From Hafnia alvei (GTDB taxonomy: Bacteria > Pseudomonadota > Gammaproteobacteria > Enterobacterales > Enterobacteriaceae), in NCBI RefSeq assembly GCF_034424155.1, contig NZ_CP139992.1, positions 2,186,012 through 2,250,011 on the forward strand: DNA of 64,000 nt. The letters run 5' to 3'. Below are positions 58,480 through 64,000 of this stretch, piece by piece. The notes beneath the pieces are model-generated. The model did not search any database. It was not told the DNA's origin and saw only the letters and a list, made by a program, of their open reading frames with translations. Numbering within the stretch: the stretch's first letter is position 1; every line of letters begins with the position of its first letter. The position numbers and the translations under genes are program-made.

Positions 58480-59526
58480 CTACAATCGTGAGCTTACCGC
58501 ATCGGCAAGTAGCTCGAGTAGGGTTTCAGTATCCTTCCAGCTTAGGCACGGATCGGTAATAGATTGGCCGTAGGTCAACGCTTGTCCCGGGATGTTTTTC
58601 TGTGTGCCTTCAACCAAGAAGCTTTCGGCCATGATCCCCACAATTGCATTGGAACCATCACGTATTTGTTGCCCAACATTGGCCGCAACATCAAGCTGGC
58701 GACGATGCATTTTCTGGCAATTGCCGTGGCTGAAGTCGATAACCAGATGCTCAGGCAAATCAAATTCACGCAGGCTGTCGCAGGCGCTGGCGATATCATC
58801 GGCATGATAGTTCGGCGTTTTACCCCCGCGCATGATGATATGACCGTAAGGGTTACCGCTGGTTTGGTAAATTGTCATCTGACCATGTTTATCGGGCGAA
58901 AGGAACATGTGGCTTGAGCGCGCAGCTCGAATGGCATCAATCGCGATGCGCGTATTGCCATCGGTGCCGTTTTTAAAGCCTACCGGACAGGAAAGCGCCG
59001 ATGCCATTTCGCGATGGATCTGGCTTTCCGTGGTGCGCGCGCCGATAGCGCCCCAACTGATCAGATCGGCGATATATTGACCGGTCACCATATCTAAAAA
59101 CTCGGTTGCCGTCGGCACGCCCAGTTCGTTCACTTTCAGCAAAAGTTCACGCGCCAAGCGGATACCGTGGTTAACCCGATATGAACCATTGAGATCGGGA
59201 TCGGAGATCAGTCCCTTCCAACCAATCACGGTGCGCGGTTTTTCAAAGTAGGTGCGCATGACAATTTCCAAGCGATTTTGGTATTTGTCGCGCATGGTGG
59301 CTAAGCGCTGAGCGTAGTCAACGGCAGCATCAATATCATGGATAGAGCAGGGACCAACGATAACCAGCAGGCGTTTATCATCACCACTCAGAATTCTTTC
59401 GATTCGCTTACGTGACGCCGTCACGTTTTCTGCAACCGTCGATCCAACAGGCAGTTGTTGCGCCAGTTCTTCAGGCGTAACAAGGGTGTCGATGCGCGCA
59501 GTTCGCAATTCATCGGTCTTGTGCAT
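58480..59526 (-). CDS. aroH: DAHP synthase, tryptophan-sensitive
   Basis: 348 aa from the ATG at 59526 (MHKTDELRTARIDTLVTPEE), matching E. coli AroH; an ATG two codons earlier is possible. Class I DAHP synthase: VGPCSIHDIDAAVDYA (about 57), MRTYFEKPRTVIGWKG (phosphoenolpyruvate site, about 90), SHMFLSPDKHGQMTIYQTSG and VIDFSHGNCQK (metal ligand). It condenses PEP and erythrose 4-phosphate, the first step to aromatic amino acids. Assignment to AroH rather than AroF/G rests on similarity, the ppsR neighbourhood and the TrpR operator upstream. Confidence 0.93.
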   Translation of the reverse strand: MHKTDELRTARIDTLVTPEELAQQLPVGSTVAENVTASRKRIERILSGDDKRLLVIVGPCSIHDIDAAVDYAQRLATMRDKYQNRLEIVMRTYFEKPRTVIGWKGLISDPDLNGSYRVNHGIRLARELLLKVNELGVPTATEFLDMVTGQYIADLISWGAIGARTTESQIHREMASALSCPVGFKNGTDGNTRIAIDAIRAARSSHMFLSPDKHGQMTIYQTSGNPYGHIIMRGGKTPNYHADDIASACDSLREFDLPEHLVIDFSHGNCQKMHRRQLDVAANVGQQIRDGSNAIVGIMAESFLVEGTQKNIPGQALTYGQSITDPCLSWKDTETLLELLADAVSSRL

Positions 59527-59642
59527 AACCATCTCTAAATCTGTTCTTCGCTACGGCAGGAGTACCGGGAAGTGATGACGATCACAATAAAGCAATTGAC
59601 GGACAAATCAAGAGTGTGTTGTTTGTTTTATGTACAAATGAC

Positions 59643-59660
59643 GTACTTTTTTACTAGTAC
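59643..59660. promoter_or_regulatory. TrpR operator of aroH
   Basis: GTACTTTTTTACTAGTAC matches the TrpR consensus GNACTAGTTNACTAGTNC with a perfect right half and two mismatches in the left. It lies about 117 nt before aroH, in the 375-bp region shared with the divergent Crp-like gene. No other gene is seen in that region. Confidence 0.75.
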
Positions 59661-59907
59661 ATGTGTATAGGATGATTTCTATCAGGCTTGAGTGTCGATT
59701 TTATCGACAAAATCACGCCGTAATGTTCTGCTGAAAGTATGACTTCTTTGCGGATTACGGCCACGATAAATGCGTTTCATCCGTCAACAACACGAGCTTC
59801 AGCGCGCTGAGGATAAATGTCCAATACGGTATTCTATTATTAGAGGTTGTTGGCAGTTTGCGCTGCAATGAGTACCGGCTTCAGGACATGTGTCCTGTCT
59901 TTAGTCA

Positions 59908-60633
59908 ATGAGAGGAAATATAGTTATCACCATGAAAAGCGAGAATAAAAACAGTCAGTGGCTGAGCGTTATTGAGCTGGTAACAAGCGACCAAACGCTT
60001 TACTCATTGCTGAAGTATTGTCCATTGGAAATTTTGCGTTGCTGGCAATTAAGCCAATTTTCTGCGGGTGAGTTGGTTTGTCGGCAAGGAGATATTTGCG
60101 AAGAGTTTCATCTGATCGTGCACGGGGAGGTAGATGTATTTACCACCGCTGATGATGGCCGCAAATACTCACAGGCTCGGTATAACAAAGGCGATATGTT
60201 GGGCGAATTAGAAATATTTGAGCAACGCCCTTATATCTGTTCTGTAGAAGCGCTTGGCAATGTGACCTTGCTAACGCTAACTCGAGAGGAGTTTTGTAGC
60301 TGGCTGGCGTTGGATAACTATTTTAATCAAAAAATCTTGCAGTTATTTAGCCGTCAATACTACCAACTGTCTAAAAAGGCCGGTGAAGATACGCTTTATT
60401 CGTTACACCAACGTATTTGTTTAGATTTACTACAACGGTTCCAACACCAGGGATCCGATAGCAGCAAATGGATGTTATTCAATAAACAAAAGCTGAGCGA
60501 ACAATTTGCGGTTGCACCGCGTAGCATTAACCGCATTTTATTCGAACTCCGCGAGAAAAATATTATCGCGATTAACGGTGAGCAGCTTCAGATTATCGAT
60601 CCTCAACGCTTACTAAAACAGTCAGAACAATAA
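59908..60633 (+). CDS. Crp/Fnr-family transcription regulator (YeiL-like)
   Basis: 241 aa. The N-terminal cyclic-nucleotide-binding-type barrel spans about 40 to 135 (GELVCRQGDICEEFHLIVHG, GDMLGELEIFEQRP, then EALGNVTLLTLTREEF), and the C-terminal winged helix about 165 to 235 (QKLSEQFAVAPRSINRILFE as the helix-turn-helix). The cAMP-contacting RxSxxA pattern of Crp is not evident, and the Fnr cluster cysteines near the N-terminus are absent; scattered Cys (39, 47, 58, 63) remain. Start is uncertain between 59908 and the ATG at 59932. It heads a three-gene operon with the phosphorylase and pnuC and probably controls it. Confidence 0.82.
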   Translation: MRGNIVITMKSENKNSQWLSVIELVTSDQTLYSLLKYCPLEILRCWQLSQFSAGELVCRQGDICEEFHLIVHGEVDVFTTADDGRKYSQARYNKGDMLGELEIFEQRPYICSVEALGNVTLLTLTREEFCSWLALDNYFNQKILQLFSRQYYQLSKKAGEDTLYSLHQRICLDLLQRFQHQGSDSSKWMLFNKQKLSEQFAVAPRSINRILFELREKNIIAINGEQLQIIDPQRLLKQSEQ

Positions 60634-60656
60634 CGAGTGATTCATAGGGATATATT

Positions 60657-61409
60657 ATGACTCAGCGACAACCCCATATTCAGCTAAGCCAAAGTATGAC
60701 GCAGGCGCGTTATGCATTATTGCCTGGAGATCCAAAACGCGTAGAACACGCAGCGCAATTTTTAGAGAACGTTGAGGCGTTGGGCTGTCATCGAGAATAC
60801 CGCGCATTGCGTGGTTGGTTTCGAGGAGTGGAAGTGCTGGTGATGTCAACCGGCATGGGCGGGCCCTCGACGGCGATTGCCGTTGAAGAGCTCAACCAAA
60901 TCGGTGTGACAAATTTAATTCGCATCGGAAGCTGCGGCGCGATGCAAGATCACATGCGTCTTGGTGATTTAGTTATCGCTCACGCGGCGGTGCGCGATGA
61001 AGGCACCAGTGATGCCTATGTTAAAACCGCGTATCCCGCCTGCGCAGATATGAGCTTGGTTAGTACGCTGGTTCAGCAGGCCAAGCGGTTGGAATATACC
61101 GCCCACTGCGGCTATGTGCGCAGTCATGATAGTTTTTATACCGATCATGAGCAGGAAATAGACCATTATTGGTCAAATAAAGGTATCTTAGCCGCTGATA
61201 TGGAAACTGCCGCGCTGATGGTTGTTGGCGCGCTGCGCCATATGCGAACGGCATCGATCCTGAATGTGGTTGTTGAGCATAATGCCTGCCTGACTGAAGG
61301 GATTAATGATTACCAGCAACAAGAAAAATCAGCACAGCAAGGTGAATCTCGCGAGATCCTTCTTGCGTTAGAAACTGTGTATCAAGATAGTCTCGAAGGG
61401 AGGCAATAA
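60657..61409 (+). CDS. Nucleoside phosphorylase (Udp/PNP superfamily)
   Basis: A 250-aa enzyme of the PNP/UDP fold. LLPGDPKRVEHAAQF (about 20, phosphate-binding), VMSTGMGGPSTAIAVEEL (about 61 to 78), LIRIGSCGAMQDHMRLGD (about 84) and LAADMETAALMVVG (about 177, with the ribose-binding Met-Glu) are typical of uridine phosphorylase relatives. It cleaves a nucleoside with phosphate to base and ribose 1-phosphate. Which nucleoside is open: uridine by homology, nicotinamide riboside by its place directly before pnuC (61409 is shared). The stop of this gene overlaps the pnuC start. Confidence 0.85.
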   Translation: MTQRQPHIQLSQSMTQARYALLPGDPKRVEHAAQFLENVEALGCHREYRALRGWFRGVEVLVMSTGMGGPSTAIAVEELNQIGVTNLIRIGSCGAMQDHMRLGDLVIAHAAVRDEGTSDAYVKTAYPACADMSLVSTLVQQAKRLEYTAHCGYVRSHDSFYTDHEQEIDHYWSNKGILAADMETAALMVVGALRHMRTASILNVVVEHNACLTEGINDYQQQEKSAQQGESREILLALETVYQDSLEGRQ

Positions 61410-62128
61410 TGGATTTTTTTAGTATCACAAATGTGATGGTTAATATCCCGCTGGGCGAAGGTGGCTATGCGCTCTCATGGATTGAAGCTATCGGTACCAT
61501 ATTTGGTTTGCTATGCATCTGGTTTGCTAGTAAAGAAAAAATCATTAACTATTTATTTGGGTTAATTAACGTTACGTTATTTGCCGCAATCTTTTTCCAA
61601 ATTCAGCTATACGCCAGCTTATTGCTTCAGGTTTTCTTCTTTGCCGCCAATCTCTATGGCTGGTACGCATGGAGCCGTCAGAACGAGGCTAATGAAGCCG
61701 CTTTAAAAATCCGCTGGCTGCCCCGCAATAAGGCCATAACGCTGGCGTTGGTGTGCATCGTCGCTATTGCATTGATGACGTTCTTTATCGATCCGGTATT
61801 TGCGGTACTGACTCGTATTGCAATAAGTCTAATGCAATTCTTAGGTCTTTCCGTTGTGATGCCAGAACTCCAGCCGGATGCATTCCCGCTGTGGGATTCC
61901 GCGATGCTGATCCTCTCTATCGCCGCAATGGTATTGATGACACGGAAATACGTTGAGAACTGGTTGTTGTGGGTACTCATTGACGTAATTAGCGTAGTGA
62001 TTTACGCCATCCAAGGCGTTTACGCGATGTCATTGGAATATATACTACTGACCGCTATCGCCATCATGGGCTCAGTAGCTTGGATTAAGAGCGCCAAAGC
62101 ACATGGTTCTTCGCCATTGAGTTCTTAG
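61409..62128 (+). CDS. pnuC: Nicotinamide riboside transporter PnuC
   Basis: 239 aa, the E. coli length, starting MDFFSITNVMVNIPLGEGGY. Seven membrane helices; the substrate-site segments SLLLQVFFFAANLYGWYAWS (about 71 to 90) and TRKYVENWLLWVLIDVISVV (about 177) are conserved. PnuC lets nicotinamide riboside in by facilitated diffusion, driven by phosphorylation through NadR. In E. coli it follows nadA; here it is the last gene of a regulator-phosphorylase-pnuC operon. TAATG overlap with the gene ahead. Confidence 0.92.
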   Translation: MDFFSITNVMVNIPLGEGGYALSWIEAIGTIFGLLCIWFASKEKIINYLFGLINVTLFAAIFFQIQLYASLLLQVFFFAANLYGWYAWSRQNEANEAALKIRWLPRNKAITLALVCIVAIALMTFFIDPVFAVLTRIAISLMQFLGLSVVMPELQPDAFPLWDSAMLILSIAAMVLMTRKYVENWLLWVLIDVISVVIYAIQGVYAMSLEYILLTAIAIMGSVAWIKSAKAHGSSPLSS

Positions 62129-62164
62129 GCGATTAAATTGAATTAATTAAAGTTAATCTTAGTG

Positions 62165-62195
62165 AAAAGGCTCTATGGGAATAGGGCCTTTTTTG
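62165..62195 (+). terminator. Terminator of the pnuC operon
   Basis: AAAAGGCTC/GGGCCTTTTTT around TATGGGAATA, a stem with one bulge, followed by six T. Confidence 0.72.
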
Positions 62196-62305
62196 TTTGT
62201 GATCTACGCGTATCGTAATATTTATTCTGATGCGAAATATTGCTATTTCACTTCTAACTTTAAACAAAAGGATTTTTCCATATACGATACAAACAGGTAT
62301 TAAAA

Positions 62306-63127
62306 CTAATACATCCGCCGACTCAGGCCGAGTGTATCAAGGATCTTGGTAGCAATCTCTTCGACCGAGTGATTGGTGGTGTTGAGATAGCGGATTTGAT
62401 TTTTGCGGTATAAGGCTTCAACTTCGGCCAGCTCCAGTCGGCACTGACGCATCGAGGCATAACGGCTGTTTTCTCGGCGTCCTTCGCGAATCGCGGCAAG
62501 TCGGTCAGGGTTTATCGTTAGGCCAAAAAGCTTATGCTGATAGGCTTTAATCGCGGGCGGCAGTTGGAGGTTATCCATGTCATCGGCGGTAAAAGGGTAG
62601 TTCGCGGCGCGGATACCGAACTGCATGGCGAGATAAAGGCTAGTGGGGGTTTTTCCACAGCGAGAAACGCCGAGTAAGATAACCTGCGCCTGATCGAGAT
62701 TACGCAGAGAAATGCCATCATCGTGCGCCAAGGTGTAATCAATAGCGGCGATACGGGCATCATACTTTAGTAGGTTATGTTCAGTCAGACCGTGGGTGAG
62801 ATTGGCGACGTGAACTGGATTCATACCTAATTCATCCTGCAACGGTGCCACCAGCGCCCGAACGATGTCCTGACAAAACCCTTCGCTGCTGTGAATAATT
62901 TCGCGAATTTTTGGCGAGACAATGGAATAGAACACCAGCGGACGTGATCCAGTACGTTGATAGATGTCGTTAATTTGCTGGCACACGGCTTCGGCGCGAG
63001 TTTCAGTTTCTACAAAGGGTAGGGTGAATGAGGTGATGTCGACGGGAAATTGTGACAGTACCGCGTGGCCGAGAACCTCGGCGGTAATTGCCGTGCCATC
63101 TGAAATATAAAATACGCTTCTTTCCAC
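62306..63127 (-). CDS. ppsR: PEP synthase regulatory kinase/phosphorylase
   Basis: 273 aa (E. coli 277). P-loop [20 protein letters not shown] (about 150 to 169) and the surrounding [20 protein letters not shown] and [17 protein letters not shown] are diagnostic of DUF299/PpsR. It switches PpsA off by ADP-dependent phosphorylation of a Thr and on again by phosphate-dependent removal. The start is GTG at 63127 with GGAG 10 nt upstream. In E. coli it lies between aroH and ppsA; here the pnuC operon has entered between aroH and ppsR, and ppsA is not on the other side within the window. Confidence 0.95.
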   Translation of the reverse strand: MERSVFYISDGTAITAEVLGHAVLSQFPVDITSFTLPFVETETRAEAVCQQINDIYQRTGSRPLVFYSIVSPKIREIIHSSEGFCQDIVRALVAPLQDELGMNPVHVANLTHGLTEHNLLKYDARIAAIDYTLAHDDGISLRNLDQAQVILLGVSRCGKTPTSLYLAMQFGIRAANYPFTADDMDNLQLPPAIKAYQHKLFGLTINPDRLAAIREGRRENSRYASMRQCRLELAEVEALYRKNQIRYLNTTNHSVEEIATKILDTLGLSRRMY

Positions 63128-63244
63128 TCCGCGCTCCTATAGGGGCTTTTCTGACGTAGCTCCTACTCTAGCGCACTCACATTTTATTTACATATTTTAT
63201 ATTTCAAACTGCGGATTACGAAAACAAGTTCAAGCGAAAGGCTT

Positions 63245-63592
63245 TTATCCGAAGAAGCAGCCAAACTCATCGCGATCGACAATGCGCATCGCAATGCTGA
63301 AAGAGGGAACTGCATCATCTTGATAGAGATGCCATTCGGCATTAGGCCGCATCCAATAGAGGGTCCATTGCTTAGTGTCTTCTACATAGGTCACTTTTAT
63401 AGAAGGTTGTTCAACCATTTTGGGCTTCTTACCTTCATCTGAGGCGTGTAGCTCAAAAATGTCGATGTCATGGCCCGTAATTCGATATGAAAGGTCATTT
63501 TCATGGCGTAGGTTTTCGGCAGGGCGACGCTTCGATAAAAATAAATCCATACAACGTTTAATATCTTGGAGCTCTAAATCGGTAAAAATCAT
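63245..63592 (-). CDS. DUF3024 family protein
   Basis: A 115-aa soluble protein. The text DLELQDIKRCMDLFLSKRRP, LSYRITGHDIDIFELH and IKVTYVEDTKQWTLYWMRPN followed by WHLYQ fits DUF3024, a beta-rich domain of unknown function. It lies divergent to nothing recognisable, 117 bp upstream of ppsR on the same strand, where E. coli would have ppsA on the other strand. Confidence 0.78.
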   Translation of the reverse strand: MIFTDLELQDIKRCMDLFLSKRRPAENLRHENDLSYRITGHDIDIFELHASDEGKKPKMVEQPSIKVTYVEDTKQWTLYWMRPNAEWHLYQDDAVPSFSIAMRIVDRDEFGCFFG

Positions 63593-64000
63593 GGCAATAA
63601 CCTTAAATGTAAAATCTTTTGCTGTGATGTTTAAACAACTAACTCGATAGAACGGGATAAAAACAGATACGCGTGGTGACGGATTGATCAGCCAGGAGGA
63701 TAACGTTTGAGGGGAAAACGTGTCAGGAACTTATTCACTCGTGATAATTATTGAATGCGTTTAATTACCGAAATTGACTAATCACGCAGTAAACTAACAC
63801 TAAAATTGATTAATAGCTATTCAAAGCCTTCAGCCCGCTGGTTTTTCAGCTTTATCTGTGTGGATATGGACTTATTAACCAAGGGAATCGTTTGCTTGTA
63901 TCAAACCGATTGTCCTTCAGCTTTTTATGGTTTTTTGCTGACGGATTTCAGCAGCTCTGAGTAAAAAAGTGCGGTTTGAAGAAAATTCATGATATTCACC
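63593..64000. other. Gene-free stretch at the window end
   Basis: About 400 bp without a supportable gene. It must contain the promoter of the DUF3024 gene near its left end. AT-rich tracts occur around 63740-63810; no terminator, repeat or operator was recognised. A gene starting beyond the window cannot be excluded. Confidence 0.5.

Overview
The window is chromosomal DNA of an enterobacterium. Gene content and protein identity point to Enterobacterales, with the best fit in or near Hafnia, Obesumbacterium or Edwardsiella; this placement rests on recall of gene families, not on a search. Most of the window is an E. coli-like backbone (yebQ/kdgR, tcyP, ydjM, hxpB-yniB-yniA, yebV/yebW, thrS-infC-rpmI-rplT-pheMST-ihfA, btuCD, nlpC, selO, aroH, ppsR), with accessory blocks in between. 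No rRNA or tRNA gene, CRISPR array or complete insertion sequence was seen.

Layout. 1-4.0 kb: the transporter gene yebQ is broken. Its 3' part (55-579) and 5' part (about 3859-4023) flank about 3.3 kb of foreign, decayed DNA. That DNA carries a frameshifted type VI secretion hcp gene, a small putative membrane cargo protein, a DUF1493 protein that may be its immunity partner, and remnants of unknown genes. 4.2-14.5 kb: kdgR, tcyP, SOS-type ydjM, hxpB, yniB, a DUF1266 gene frameshifted at a G8 tract, yniA, an orphan GhoS-like gene, emtA and an amino-acid symporter. 14.6-20.7 kb: a siderophore-type binding protein convergent with a five-gene Dpp/Nik-type ABC importer. 21-27.5 kb: a DUF805 protein, a PBP2 paralogue without rodA, yebV, a soluble CZB chemoreceptor-like protein, yebW, an orphan GhoT/OrtT-like toxin gene and a general porin.

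28.4-35.8 kb is the translation cluster thrS-infC(ATT start)-rpmI-rplT-pheM-pheS-pheT-ihfA, with its attenuator, followed by dsrB. 36-46.6 kb: btuCD, then a complete overlapping arnBCADTEF operon for lipid A aminoarabinose modification behind a PmrA-box-like promoter, then a DUF3811 gene and nlpC. 46.7-49.3 kb: lplA and selO. 49.5-58.4 kb: a single-direction heme locus (hutW-hutX-chuY, hemP, hmuRSTUV) with two clear Fur boxes, covering outer-membrane uptake, inner-membrane import and both ChuS-type and anaerobic radical-SAM heme breakdown. 58.4-64 kb: aroH with a TrpR operator, a Crp-like regulator/nucleoside phosphorylase/pnuC operon that looks like NAD-precursor salvage, ppsR and a DUF3024 gene.

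The most unusual items are the type VI cargo remnant inside yebQ, the separately located type V toxin-like and antitoxin-like orphans, the G8 tract breaking the DUF1266 gene, the regulator-phosphorylase-PnuC operon, the additional PBP2, and paired hairpin repeats lying between the phe attenuator and pheS.
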